Source of the DNA: Calycina herbarum
Lineage: Eukaryota > Ascomycota > Leotiomycetes > Helotiales > Pezizellaceae
Length of the DNA stretch: 64,000 nucleotides
Assembly (NCBI GenBank): GCA_001414485.1
Contig: LLEY01000046.1
Location: 310,001-374,000, forward strand
Reading direction: 5' to 3'
The notes beneath the pieces were generated by a model. The model was not told the origin of the DNA. It saw only the letters and a program-made list of their open reading frames with translations, and did no database searches. Below, piece by piece: positions 1-11,693 of this stretch (its first letter is position 1; the number at the start of each line of letters is the position of its first letter). The position numbers were made by a program, and so were the translations under genes.

Positions 1-610
1 CCATCTGCCTCAAATTCTTTGTATGACTAGAATTTTGTAAATACCTCTCTCGCTGAGAAGCACTTGGATATTTTAACTTCACCGTGAAATTTCCCTGGGA
101 TGGATTGGGATTACTCCGCGACAAAGGCGCAACGAGATCCGCGGCGTGAATCATAGGTAATTGTCCTCTATCCGTATTTGCGAAAGCTTTTCGCGAACAA
201 AGCGATCGCTTCAAGTCAACCGTCTGAACGACCTCGACCTTCTGGCGCTTATTAGAAGAAACCTCATCCGAAGACGAAGGTTCATCATCATCGGAGTCCC
301 CCCAGATAGGTTGATTACTCGGCGAGGCTCGTTGCAGCTTTGGTCGTTTTTGAGGAGGTTGTAGCCTAGAATTATCGAATGCGCCTTCCCGTCTCTCATC
401 GGCAGTAAGTGGTGTCGAGGTTCGCGATCGCGGGAGAGAAGCAGTAGAAGGCGAAGATCTCGAGGTGGTGGTAATCGCATCGCGGGGTCGTGTCGAGGGC
501 TTTGTTTTCGAGGGTAAAGGGGGGGGTTTCTTCGCGACGGGTTGGGAGATGATGCGCGTGACGGGGGGACGAGGCTTGATGCCGCATTTGTTGTTACCCC
601 AGAGACTCAT
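1..610 (-). CDS. dot1: Histone H3-K79 methyltransferase Dot1, N-terminal part (partial)
   Basis: The minus strand is open without interruption from an ATG at 610 to the window edge, about 203 codons. The protein begins MSLWGNNKCGIKPRPPV, followed by a basic, proline- and serine-rich disordered segment, an acidic patch (WGDSDDDEPSSSDE), then IHAADL and a VKLKYPSASQRERYL block. Recalled fungal Dot1 proteins share this order: a short MS-start, a basic low-complexity region, then an IIHAADV...ELQYPGARQRERYEL block just before the DOT1 domain. The catalytic SAM-binding fold lies outside the window to the left, so the identification rests on the N-terminal block only. Known role: methylation of H3K79 in nucleosomes, acting in silencing and the DNA damage checkpoint. 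No intron is needed in the visible part. Confidence 0.72.
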   Translation of the reverse strand, partial: MSLWGNNKCGIKPRPPVTRIISQPVAKKPPPLPSKTKPSTRPRDAITTTSRSSPSTASLPRSRTSTPLTADERREGAFDNSRLQPPQKRPKLQRASPSNQPIWGDSDDDEPSSSDEVSSNKRQKVEVVQTVDLKRSLCSRKAFANTDRGQLPMIHAADLVAPLSRSNPNPSQGNFTVKLKYPSASQRERYLQNSSHTKNLRQM

Positions 611-1156
611 AATGAATGTGTAATGGTCGAAGACCCAAAACAAATGTGTGGAATGAGAGTAATAGGTGTAGAGAATGTGGTTAGGAGGGGTCGTTTTTTG
701 TTAGGTATTGTATGTTTGTGTTTTTGGTCGGTTGGTGAGAGGGAAATCCTTCGTAGCCTCGCAGCGGGTTGCTGTCGGAAGACCCCGAGAACTTTATTTC
801 CACGTGACCAGCCCTGCTGAAAATCTGGGGAATGGATCAGAACGTTCTCACGGTCGCTAGGTCTCGTTGCTCTTAGATTAATGTTCGAACTACTTATTGT
901 CTAAAAAATAGCACTAGGTAGAAATCATAGTCATCGACTACCACATCTATTTCTCTCAGCGGGAGCATCTGGCAAGCCAATATAAAAATAGAGAGATAAC
1001 ATTGACCTCATTATGTATGGGTATCAATCATTCTGTTGCAGTGTTGCTCCATACAGATTCTACGTCTTGAGGTCCCAACGCCTGGCAATTATTTGCGCTT
1101 CCTTTATGTATCCCCCGTATCCCCTTGCGCCCAAGTCCTGTTACCTTTCCCTGACC
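611..1156. promoter_or_regulatory. Intergenic: Dot1 promoter and hydrolase 3' flank
   Basis: No coding signal on either strand. This is the upstream region of dot1 and the 3' flank of the hydrolase, both read leftwards. A palindromic CACGTG (E-box type, bHLH-binding) lies at 801-806, about 190 bases upstream of the dot1 ATG. The short open frames here lack coding character. Confidence 0.5.
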
Positions 1157-4063
1157 TTACAGTTTCGACCTTACTGCCTCCAGCCTATATTTGACATCTT
1201 TGAGAACCTTGGTCGAAGGCTTCCAATCATCGAATTGCTTCAATAGTTCTGTAGTCTCAGAGCTTAGCTCCGTTTTAACAAACTCCTCCTCCAGCAAGCC
1301 ACGCATAATCCAAGGCAAAACATAGGGGTTGGAGGTATTTGGTATCTCGTACTTCTTCAGCTCAAGAGGGATATCTCCAGCCAAAGTGGTTTCGAGGGCG
1401 TGCTCAATCGCGAGACTGCGAGGTTCTGTTAGTACAGATTTGAGAAGGGGATATTTGTTGAACTTACTCGTAAACTTTGCCATCATCATACAACCTCGAG
1501 TGGCCTTCTCCTGTGTATAGACTGCCGGCAAGAGGCGCGGATAATTCTCGAATGAGTCCATGATCCGAAACTCCAAGGTTACGAAGCTTCAACGCAAACC
1601 CAACAAGATGAGATAAACTAGAAAAGTTGTTAGTTGATCTATGTGGAGGAAAATGTTCTATGCTTACAAGTCAGGCGCATGAATACGACCATCCACGAAT
1701 ACAGCTCGATAGATGTACGGATGACTAGCGGTAGCAAATATAGCGGACTTTCAAGTATTAGCAAAACCGAAGACCAAAATCCGGAATAAATTACATACCT
1801 CCATGGATACCAATTGGTCATCAATTGATCCGACATAAGTGATTCGTGCTCCGTATTTGACTGCCACCCGAAGTGAGTCTTCTAGTCTTTTTGATATTAC
1901 ACTTTCCGGATCTGCAAATTCGAATATCTCTCCAGCAGAACCACTGATAAATCTCGACTTGTAATCTGCAAATGGTCCAAGCGATACACCGGCTGTAAAA
2001 CAAAAGTTAGTTAAGTACTTCGAAAACCAGCTCGTCTAGAATAACAAGGTTGAGAATGTCAACGAAAATGATAACTTGCCCATTGCACAGATCCCAATCC
2101 TACCCTGAGATACAACGCCAAATTCGATCAATTTGGCCACAAGCATAATTGCGACTGGAACACCCTGAGAATGACATGCGACTAAGATAAAATCGGCTTT
2201 CCGGACATGGTCAATCCAGTTCAGAAGTAGCTTCCACAGATTATCGACTCGGTCTGCAATCTTTCCCTCGCCCTCCAGTGCCACTTTCTCGATTTCACAA
2301 TCTTTAAATCCGTGAGCGTCTGTCCATCGTCGGATTGCCGTTGCTGCATGGTTTGCAAATCGGATGGAAGTTCCAGTAGGTTGTCCGATTACTGTTCGCA
2401 GTAATGGAGCGGGAAACAATCCATGAATCCCAATAGCAAGTGCCTTTTTGACGACTGGGGGATCCTTCGCCAAATATACGTGCTTCGCTGGTGGTTGTTG
2501 AGAAAGTAAAAGAAGGCGAGCAATTTGTTGCAAAATAGAAGGATTTTCTACAAGTCTAAAAGTCTGTTTAACGGACGGCATGAGAAGATTTGGAGGTTGG
2601 GTTTTAGATGCAGTTGAACTTTGAGCAGGTGTATCAACAATAGACTGTTCGGATTGTCGTGACGATTCATCAATATCTGTGGAATGATGTCGAATTCGTT
2701 TACTGGACTTCTTTCTCTTGGGCTCGGTTGGTTTTGAAATCTTTGCTGGCTCAGGGCTATTTTGAGAGGATTCTCCAGATACCGCGACCTGGCCAACCTC
2801 TGAAGCTCCATCAGTGTCAATTTTGGTCCTCGTGTCGTTAGACCAAAATGCCCAACTACTCGATGTTGGAGCGCTCGAGGCCGGAGGGGCTGGCGCATCT
2901 CCCATAATTGTATCCCTATTTGAATCGGAGATCTTAACTGGTACCGCTTCAGTCGTTTCGGAGGGTGTTGCGGGATACCACAATCCAAACCACGAAGAAG
3001 CTGGGGCAGAGGAAGATGGTTGTATCTCATCTGCGGGTTGTTCTTGTGGGGTCGGCATATCTTTGGCAGCTTCTCCTTCATTCTCTTTCAAAACTTCCGA
3101 TAAACTTGGAGGTTTTGCCAATTTCCCTGTGCCATATTGTAGATTGGGTCTACTAAGCCATCCTCCAAGCCAACCAGAAGCAGTAACGGGTCTCTGGGCT
3201 GTTTCCGGTTCTCGAACGGGGGGAGTTGGCTCTGGTATAGATGGTATCGGATCGTCCGCTGCATCCCCGATTACTACACTCCCAGCACCCCCGGATTTCG
3301 GGTCGTTCTCTTTGGCGTTATTGGGTTTCTTGGGTTCCTTCCTCTCGTTCGTAGCCTGTGTATCCTTCGTCGTGGAGGCACCTTCTGTTCCGCCCATTGT
3401 GATGTCCAGAGTCTCCTTGCTTTTCCCAAGATACATAGATGGTGGTCTCGCAGTTTCTGAGATAGTAGGTCGTCTTGGCTCAAATCGACTATTGCAAACC
3501 CCAAGTTAGTTTCTATGATTCTAGAATATTGATGAAATGAGGGGGAAAATAGTCTCCATGCGCCCTGGAACCCTATGATCGCAGTGCTGTATAGATTCCC
3601 TCCCAGCCCAGCGCAAAAAGCTAAATCCAAAGAGACGAACCTCAAATCGGCAGATGGAGTACCGTTCCCGTTTTTCGGCTTATCAGCCAAAATCGTTTCC
3701 CTCGCCACCTGGGTTGAGGCTATAGATTTGCGAGGCCAGGTCCCATACCAACTACTTTTCTGCTTCAACTAAACCAAAAGGTTAGCATACCGCAGGAATT
3801 TCCATCTTTTTTGCCACCATCCCTCCAACAAAACTTACCTGTTTAGCTATGCTGCCCGTATTCCTGGTTCGTTCGGGTACGACAGTCGTCTGGCCTACGC
3901 TGGAGCTAGCATTTCCGGGTTTATCGTCTGTAGCAGAAGCTGACGTTGGCCTAGAAGCCTCCCCTCTCTGCCCATCTGATGTTGCCTCAGTTTCTGGTAT
4001 CGTCCTCGTGGTAACATCCGGGGTTGGGGGATTGGGGCGAGCTCTTTTCCGTGACGATCCCAT
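1157..4063 (-). CDS. YMC020W-like alpha/beta hydrolase domain protein
   Basis: Seven exons, read leftwards: 4063-3839, 3768-3641, 3488-2080, 1992-1799, 1747-1668, 1617-1468, 1415-1157. They join in frame to 814 residues plus stop. The N-terminal ~430 residues are disordered, rich in S/P/E, with a basic KRKKSSKRIRHH stretch and WLGGWL / SSWFGLWYP tryptophan motifs. From about residue 450 the protein follows the fungal YMC020W-like hydrolase family: VKKALAIGIHGLFP, nucleophile elbow ACHSQGVP (Ser about 557), ICAMAGVSLGPF, ITYVGSIDDQLV, HPYIYRAVFVDGRIH, and GEGHSRLYDD with the likely catalytic His near 718. Substrate and location are unknown for this family. The third intron (2079-1993) appears to start with GC rather than GT, because only the GCAAGT donor keeps the conserved CAMAGV frame. 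Confidence 0.85.
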
Positions 4064-5035
4064 TAAAAAAGCCGTGAAGGACAGGGTGGTAGTTTAAGAC
4101 GATAGATTCTTTGGCCTGCTGCTCGAAGATGTATCTTTAGGAATAGGAAGGCACATCGAAGCCTTCGATAAAGTGTGTGTTGTTGTTTGTTATCCCCCGC
4201 GCGGTGAGCCGAGCACTGACATTCTTCACTGGTGACGTGGGAGCAGCGAGTCAAGCGAACAGGCTCCAATTATTCAACCAGGCGTCCACCTTGTTGGGCG
4301 GGAGTGAAGAGAGAGTCTTCTGATGACACTCAATTGGGCAAAATGCCAAAATAACAATAAATGGTTGGAATGATGTTCTGGTAGAACATTTGCTATTCAC
4401 CGCTTTTCGAGTTACACTTTGAAGCAGCCTGTACGGTCCAACATCGGGATTAAATTCCCTCCCTCGATCAATAGATGCCGGAAACATCACCATTTGATCA
4501 CATTTTTATTTGGAATGTCTTGCTGAATGTCTCGGGACAACTAAAATGCAAGTTGATTCTTACACCTACACTTTTTAAAATAGAGATTGAAAAAGGGCAT
4601 CATGTATCCAGGCCAGGCCATTAGGTAAGTCCCCAATGATCAAGTCACGAAGTCAGCAAACGCATTTTGCACTCTAGTTGAGCTTTGTTGCAAATCGCAC
4701 AGCGGCTCAAATAACATCATCTAGTGGTGTTTACGAGAGAGAGAGTTGTAGATTTCGCTTCTGGACTTGCATAAGAAAGGGAATCGGGTAAGCGAGTTGG
4801 CAATTTCACATTCCTCCTTACTTCCTAGTTGAGTCTATATTGAGAAAGGGCAGGTGTACACGAGTGAAGATGTAGAGCCTGAAAACCAATAAAAATATAG
4901 AGCTTCGTTGTGCAGGGAGTCGCTGTGCATGCAAAGGTCAATTGGGAAGTAAACCCCAAGCAACAAAACTCGATCGAACTTCCTGGGTATTCTGAATATA
5001 ATACATATTTTACAGACTCATAATATCATATTATC
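4064..5035. other. Intergenic, hydrolase upstream region
   Basis: About 970 bases between the hydrolase start and the 3' end of the next minus-strand gene. I see no gene on either strand. There is a short GA microsatellite near 4735-4746. The part next to 4063 should hold the hydrolase promoter. Confidence 0.5.
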
Positions 5036-5961
5036 TCAACCAGAACTTGGCTTCTCGCTCTCGCCAGTTTCTTTTGCGGCGTCTTCCTTCTCTTGCTTTC
5101 TCAACGCTTCAATGCTCTCATCAATCAGAGCAATTTGGGCATTTACATTCAGTAACTTTTCCTGTAACATCCCATTATACTCTTTATCAGTGAGTATTTT
5201 CATAGGACTGTATTTGGAGTTCAACCACGGATGTTTCTCCGCATTTTCGTCCTGTGGTGTTCGGTCCATGTTTTGTGCTTCATTGCGATTGTAGCTGTAT
5301 TGGCCTGCAGCTCCAAGAAGAGTGCATGTTGCAGCTGCTGGTAATGCTCTTATTGAACCTCCTATTTTTGTTGTTAAAAGTGTTACTTATACTTTGGAAA
5401 TGATACTGACTTATTGTGGACGCTAGAGCTCCACCGATTGCTCCTGCAGCGGCACTTGCTTGTATTTTTTCTCTTGAAGTCGCATCTTTTCTACCAAAAT
5501 AGTGGAGAATGGAGCTTCTGGATACTAGGAGATGGGTTTTAGTAATGGTGATAAACTATGAGGAGTGTTTATACATACTGTCGAATACAGTACCAAAGGC
5601 TGAAAATTGTGCCCCTGTCGTTAGAGCAAGGACCATTGGATGTTTTGTAGCTCTTAATACGCCGGCAAAACCTCCATATAGAATGCCCGATACCCCTATG
5701 TAATTATTAGTATTTTGTATGTGGATAGCTAGGTTATCACTGGTATTCAGAAAGCCATGTGACAAAGGAGGTGTTGTCAAAATACAGAAACTTACCAGAA
5801 AGGCCACCTATTGGAAGAGCTGGATATATGATATCGGTAAAGTCTTTTGGAAAATCGCTGGTACGTGGTCGAATTTGTCCCGCCCCAAGCTCTGGTTCCC
5901 TTTTTAGCCTGGCATCGTTGGTTCCATCTCCAGAAGAAGAATTTGGGCTTGCCTCCACCAT
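5036..5961 (-). CDS. Small glycine-rich, Tim17-like membrane protein (function unknown)
   Basis: Four exons, leftwards: 5961-5796, 5695-5579, 5524-5411, 5361-5036, joining to 240 residues. After a polar N-terminus (RTSDFPKDFTD) come several short hydrophobic, Gly/Ala-rich segments (IIYPALPIGGLSG, GILYGGFAGVLRATKHP, LALTTGAQFSAFGTVFD, ASAAAGAIGGALAS, LPAAATCTLLGAAGQ). This alternation of small-residue helices resembles the Tim17/Tim22/Tim23 superfamily and fungal mitochondrial proteins of unknown role. The C-terminal ~85 residues are charged and probably coiled coil (LLNVNAQIALIDESIEALRKQEKEDAAKE). The ATG at 5961 is the first in-frame one. The frame is open a little further up to a possible 3' splice site near 6020, so a longer N-terminus from an upstream exon is possible. 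Mitochondrial location is inferred. Confidence 0.75.
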
Positions 5962-6416
5962 CTTGATGGCAAGGGCTAAATTTCGGTTTTGGCGAGCATC
6001 CAATTTCCTATTGTTTGCAACACTATCAATGGGTTATTAGATAGGAAGAAACCCCGGTCAAAATATCGAAATGATAAATTGGGTTTTAGTATAGTAAAGG
6101 CAAAAGCGGATTCATCCGGGGTCTAGAAGTTCCTTCTAGCTCGCCAAGCATTAACACGTGATAACACTAGTTAGCGGCACATCTTTGATCGCTGGAAAAA
6201 GTGCGTGAGGAATTCCACCGCACTCAAAAGGGCATCACCTTCGCCCGACCACCTCGACACCGAACGTACATCGATTCAATCAAGTCTCAGCACTTGATTC
6301 TCCTCATCGGACAATTCACCGACGATATTTGAAGGACCCTAGATCCTTCAACCGACCACCAAGGACAACGCGCAAGACTCAGAGTCTCGCGCAGTGTCTT
6401 TTTTTAAACCGCAATC
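5962..6416. promoter_or_regulatory. Divergent promoter with CACGTG
   Basis: Region of about 455 bases between two divergently transcribed genes (the Tim17-like membrane protein and the eIF4B-like factor). A palindromic CACGTG lies at 6155-6160. The part next to 6416 is pyrimidine-rich and ATG-free, as expected of a 5' UTR. Confidence 0.5.
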
Positions 6417-8532
6417 ATGGGTAAGCTCAAGGCTGCAGACGCTTCTTGACCGAGACCTCCCCAGATCAAGAGGCGCTCAACCAGGCCCTTGTTCTCTAAG
6501 AAACATTACTGACAATGTGCGCGCAGCTCCCAAGAAGAAGGAGCAGCAGAAGATGTCCCTTGGGGCCTTCTTGACTGACGAGAGTAAGAAGCCACGAAGT
6601 TTGCCGCTCAACCAATGCCAGGAACTAACAACTTACAGAAATGGGATCATGGGCCGATGAGATGGAGGATATGCCAGTCTGTAAGTTTGCGCACTGATCT
6701 ACATCCGAATTTCTTGCTAACAATTACCCCTAGCCGGTATGTGCATTTTTGTTCTTCAGATACCCACCTCAAACCTGTTGGCGCATGGCAAACAACCGAT
6801 TATATACTTATTTTTCTAGACTCCCGCACTGGGTACGGATCTGAGCGCCGGACCTATAACTCTACCACTGGTGCTTATGGAGGAGCTGCTTCAGGAGGTT
6901 AGTCGCAGCCTACATCTTACCCCTCTGCAGGATGTAGCTAATTGGTTACTCAGGATACTCCGTTCGTGAAGAACTCCCCCTTCCAGACAAGCCACCTTTC
7001 ACTGTCCATTTGGGCAACCTTTCATTTGACGCTACTGTTGGCGATGTCACCGACTTTTTCGCTGGCTGTGAATGCACAAATGTCCGAATTATTGAGGACA
7101 AACTTGAGATGAAGCCAAAGGGTTTCGGTTATGCAGAGTTCGCCACCCTCGAGGGATTGAAGTCAGCCTTGACCCTTAATCAAGCGCAATTCCAAGGACG
7201 TAACATTAGAATCAGTGTTGCAGATCCACGTAAGTAATTATGCAATTCCTCGTACTAACTCTTACTGACTCGATTGTTCTTTTAGCAAAGGATAGAGATG
7301 GAGACCGACCAACCAGGGAGTTCAACGATTGGAGCAGAAAGGGACCATTGCCAGATTTGCCAGGCCGAGGAGGCAATGAGAGAAGAGATTCAGGCCGCGG
7401 TGGATTTGGATCCGATTATGGTGGAAGCGAGCGCAAGGAGCGATTTCCAGAAGGAGATGGCAAGGTCCGCGATTTTGGTAACTGGGAGCGTAAAGGACCA
7501 TTGTCCCCAATGGTTCAACCAGACCGCGGCCCACCAAGAGAAGGCGGTCGCCCAGGAACAAACGATGGCCCACGCGGCGAGGGATTCAGAGATCGCAAGT
7601 CGTCACCAGCTGCTTGGGGCGAAGGCCGCGCACAAGGCTCCCAAGATGGCTCAAGACCCCCAAGACGTGAATTCCAAGAGCGACCTGTTGTCGAGCGTGC
7701 TCCTACCGCTGCCGAGCAAGACAACCAGTGGCGCACAAAAATGCGACCTGATGCACCCGCCGCCAAATCGCCTGCACCTTCTCGCGATGGAAGTGAGGCT
7801 CCTTCTTCTCCAGCACCAGCACCCGCTGTCCCAGCAGGTGGCCGACCTCGATTAAACCTCGCCAAGCGAACAGTATCCGAGGCACCACTCGCATCTCCAT
7901 CATCTGTCTCTGGTGATTCAAAGGCAAGCCCCTTCGGAGCCGCTCGTCCTATCGATACTGCCGCAAAGGAAAGAGAGATTGAGGAGAAGAGATTAGCCGC
8001 CCTTCAAGAGAAGAAAGAGGCTGAGGAAAAGGCCAAGCAAGAACAAAAGGAGGCTGCTGCAAAGACTAAAGCCGAGGAGGAGAAGCAAGAGTCTGAAGCA
8101 AGCAACAAGGTCGAGATTCTGCAACGTGGTGAAAAGAGCGCCGAGAATGAGAACCCGAACGGCAAACCTGCTGACGAGAAAGCCACGAAGCCAAGGGAGA
8201 TTGTACGTGACACACGACCAAAGGCTTTGGAGACTGGTGCGTGGCGACGACCATCTTCAGGCCCTCCTACCCCCCGAGATGATGCCCCACGTGGTCCAAG
8301 AGGAGGTCGTGGTGGTGGCCGAGGCCGAGGAGAAGGTCGCGGTGGACGAAATTATGATGAAGGAAGAGGTCCAAGACGAGATGTTAATGGCGGAGCTTCC
8401 CCAGCAAGCCCTGCTCAGGCACCATCTAGCGAGAATGAGGCTCCTGTTGAGGAAGATGGCTGGAGCACTGTCTCGAAGCCAAAGAAAAACATCCGGGGAG
8501 GAAACCAGGCCTCGCGAACAATCGCATCCTAA
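6417..8532 (+). CDS. Translation initiation factor eIF4B-type RRM protein (TIF3/Sce3-like)
   Basis: Exons 6417-6420, 6527-6583, 6639-6680, (6734-6736), 6820-6897, 6954-7229, 7286-8532; 568 residues with the 3-nt exon, 567 without. The start is MAPKKKEQQKMSLGAFL, where the first exon holds only ATG plus one base; this split start and the KMSLGxFLxDE...WADEMEDMP leader are typical of fungal eIF4B. One RRM spans about residues 77-152, with RNP2-like VHLGNL and RNP1-like KGFGYAEF. The rest is disordered and repetitive: DRPTREFNDWSRKGPLP and a second FGNWERKGPLSP, a long Glu/Lys/Ala coiled-coil stretch (about 400-460), and an RGG-rich tail (RGGRGGGRGRGEGRGG). Known role: RNA-binding cofactor of eIF4A during scanning, cytoplasmic. 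Confidence 0.88.
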
Positions 8533-9638
8533 TTTGTTCATAATTGTACAATACCACTGCCACTGAATCAGCTGGTGGAATTGTACCATTGAAAGTTCGA
8601 TGCACTTCGGCGTTGATTTCTTCTCCCTCTAACGAAATGGTCAATAACTTTTTCGCCTTTATCGTCTCTCCTCTCCTCGACACGACTTTCTTTTGGCGTT
8701 GGATCTCGTTAATGTCTCTAGATCTCTTCTGCGCTCTCAGGGTTCATCTCACGGCCATGAACTATTTTCTCCAAAACAAAACACCCACCTCTTCTTGGAA
8801 CGTTTGCACTTAGAATGGCATAGTAGGGCGGCCTTTGCACAAATGTTCTTCTTTTCAATTTCGCATGTTTCTCGGGGATCCTCGTTTTTGATTGTTCTTA
8901 AGGCGCATGCAGTTTTCTCATGGAAAAAATATTCATTCCTCTTGTGTTTCTTGTTGGGCATGTACGTTGTGTTGTGTCTGCTTTTTTTGCAAATCACATT
9001 TCTCCGTTTCTCCGCAAATTGATGCGATGAAATGCGGTACACCTTGGGTGTTGGGTGATGGTAGTGAAAATGATGGTTGATTGGCCTTGGTAGTTAGTAG
9101 TGGGCTTCTTTTACTACCTATCAAAAACAAAAAGTTACATTTTGACACCTCTTCTCTAACAAATGCTTGGGCTTTTGATGCACATAATATCTGGGTTCAT
9201 CGCTCTCTTTCTCCTACCTCGTCTCATCTTCCAAGAAAGGATCACCTCCACCCCAAAAATCTACTTTCTACGCAAGGGATACTCATGATCGGTTTGTGGT
9301 CTGTAATTTTACATGTTCCTTTCTCAACATAGGTAGAAAGAAATGCAAAAAGTACACGTTAGCATGTTCATTTTGGTGACTTTGGCCTGAGATATGAAAG
9401 TAGTTGAATATTACTAGAAAGAGTGCGTGCGAAATTGCGAACATATGAATTGGCCATATCTTCAAAACCTTACAGGCGGATCGCTGGCTCATTATTGCGC
9501 ACTTGTGTTTGGGATGGTGATTTTGACAATTATGAAAGGGGGTTAGGGATGGGTGCTGTTGGCGGGAAAGGTGAGTCCCTTAATTAGTGAATAGGCATCC
9601 ACAGCAACGCCCATCCTCATGCATTACAAACAACAGCA
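8533..9638. other. Intergenic / 3' flank of eIF4B-like gene
   Basis: About 1.1 kb without a credible gene. Long T- and C-rich pyrimidine tracts around 8640-8720 and 8840-9010 on the plus strand fit a 3' UTR or flank. Short open frames on both strands lack coding character. Confidence 0.5.
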
Positions 9639-10649
9639 ATGCCTGCTTCGATGGTTCCAGATGCCCCCAAAACTAAATCCCCCGATATACAGGATTTTCC
9701 CGACACTCCCGAAAAGCACTCAACAAACACCCATCCCGGTAGAGGGCTGTTCGCTCATCCTCTAGAATGGAAAGACATCCACCTCGAGCTTATCTTATGC
9801 AATGCATATTCTCTTGATCGCCCGACCAAAGATGACCAACATCAACAGAAGTAGACTACACTTGACCCTAGTGTCAACTGGAGAACTCTCAACGCCTCGC
9901 ACCTAGTACAAATACGGAAAAACATAAATCTATGAGATTATGGCACTCGCAATTGTATTACGAAATTGGCTACAGAAGTAACAGGAAGCGAGGTTGGAAG
10001 GTCTGTCTCAATTATTTTTCAAAATACCTAGATTCTAGCTAATTCCATATGCGGATAACCTTACAATACAAGCGGCGCCATGTTGCAGAATTCCGTCTGC
10101 CTTTTGTGTTATATGGATCGCAGCACCATTGCTGGGCATATCTAGACGAGCAGTGGTCCCAAGAGAAAGGAGCTAACTTCTACGCTCGCCGGAAAATATC
10201 ATTCAAGTATATTGCCCGCATGACGGCAATGGTCGACAACCCACCTCTCGATCCTCTCAATGCTGCTATCCTCATTTCACTTGCTCAAAAAGCGCGGGAA
10301 CGTAACCAACATTCGACTCAACACAAAGTAAGCAGCTTCTTGTAAATCAAATTTTAAGAGCTAAGTATGCTAGGTTACTATTTTTGTCCCAAAACATACA
10401 GGGAAAGACAGTAATACCGATTTCTTCCCAATACCATCAGACATCAAAACCGTCTTTATGGTGTATTCTACACTCATCATCACCAGCGAGTACCTACAGA
10501 AGTTCGAAAAGCCGTCTCGTTTTCATGGTGATTACTTGGAAGTCGAAGCACAAACCTTCCCAATTGAGTTCACACCTGCCCTGTTTCGGGCTCTCAGCAA
10601 TGCATCTTATGGAAATGTTTTCAATCCAACTATAAAAACTTCTGCCTAA
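9639..10649 (+). pseudogene. Fungal-specific hypothetical protein, probably decayed
   Basis: Three in-register pieces resemble a small fungal family without a known function: 9639-9851 (PGRGLFAHPLEWKDI), 10049-10342 (VAEFRLPFVLYG...NFYARRKISFKYIARM...DNPPLDPLNAAILISLAQKA) and 10402-10649 (DFFPIPSDIKTVFMVYSTLIITSEYLQKFEKPSRF). The family's recalled layout is the same: a W-rich N-terminus, FYARREISIPYIR, NPPLDPLVAALIIALAQ, then YTA.IP..FLDKF..P. The pieces do not join cleanly. A TAG at 9852-9854 precedes an in-frame continuation (DPSVNWRTL) and a TGA. The last two pieces are out of phase at the best donor (GTAAGC after 10330) and join only with a weaker GTAACC donor near 10303. Either a pseudogene or a gene whose introns I cannot place. 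Confidence 0.4.
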
Positions 10650-11685
10650 GCTCTTCGAATCAAAGCGACTCCGCTAGCTTGTGGAATGTTGGGTGGAGTG
10701 CTTGAGAAATATATTTGTCCTAGAAATAGGTTGAGGTTTAGTGTGGTTAGACTTGAGAGTTGAAACTTGGAAAATGATGTGAGCTAGCAACTTGTGGGTG
10801 CATGTTAGGGTGCGAGAATTTTAGCTCCTTGTTCTAGCTCTTTAGATTATTGAACTATCAATAATAGTTCTTGGGAGTCAGGAGCATGACGGAGTGTAAA
10901 TGTCTATTTTCATATTGTGGAGCTTGTGGCCATGAAGGGATGTGTAGTTCAATTTCTGCTCCTGGATATCTGGTGGGACAAGCACAAAAAAGAAGACAAA
11001 CAAAGAAGAGGAAGAACTATGGAAATCAAAATGATCGATCCGTCAGACAAATGGTGCTTGTGTTACTATAAAATACTCAACGGTTGTGGTCACTTGTGAG
11101 TTCTAAAGGGTAAGCAGTATTTCTTTTGTTGCTCTGAATTCTAAAGTGAAGTGTTATTGTCCAAGGCATTTTGAACATTTTAGAGTTGTCATTTGCCGTC
11201 GAATTTTTTCTTGCTGTCGATACTGTTTTATTGATTTGAGTGGAATTCTGACAAGAGTCATGGACATGCTGTGAAATTGACTCTGAAAAGCCAGTTGCGC
11301 GAATCAACTTCTATAACTATCTATTGCGTGATGGATATGGGAGAGTTTTGCCCATATTTAATGGTAGTAAGTTAGCGACAATGGGACCTGGGACTTAACA
11401 GTCGAAAGTTGGAGAGTGGAGATCTCTGGACCAAGGGGTTTTTGACAAGGTGCGGTAAGGGAATACGGGGAACGTTTTTCTATCTCATAGAGTATACAGA
11501 AGGCTGAGAAATATATATCTCTCCTAAAGCCCTCATTACAAAAAGCAGACAGAAATTACTCCAGACAACTTCCCTCATATGGGAGTCTTCAGTGCTTTCA
11601 TTGTTGAGATTCCGTAAGCTCTTACTTTTGTTAAAGCGAAGAGTTGTGAGGTGACGAAAAGAACTCTCAAAATATGGGGAACCAG
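10650..11685. other. Intergenic, low coding signal
   Basis: No gene seen. It contains one TCGACAG/TCGAC pair in reverse orientation (11198-11220, spacing 18 nt); see the repeat entries. Confidence 0.5.
11198..11220 (-). repeat. TCGACAG-N11-TCGACGG motif pair (reverse)
   Basis: On the minus strand TCGACAG begins at 11220 and TCGACGG at 11202, spacing 18 nt. Confidence 0.65.
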
Positions 11686-11693
11686 TTATCAAC

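Noticed and set aside
2814..3509. 231-codon plus-strand frame opposite the hydrolase gene
   Set aside because: It is the antisense shadow of the third exon, whose minus-strand frame has continuous family-like protein. No motif on the plus strand.
7298..7855. 185-codon frame within the eIF4B-like last exon
   Set aside because: Shifted frame of a low-complexity, G-rich coding exon; the main frame carries the conserved repeats and RGG tail.
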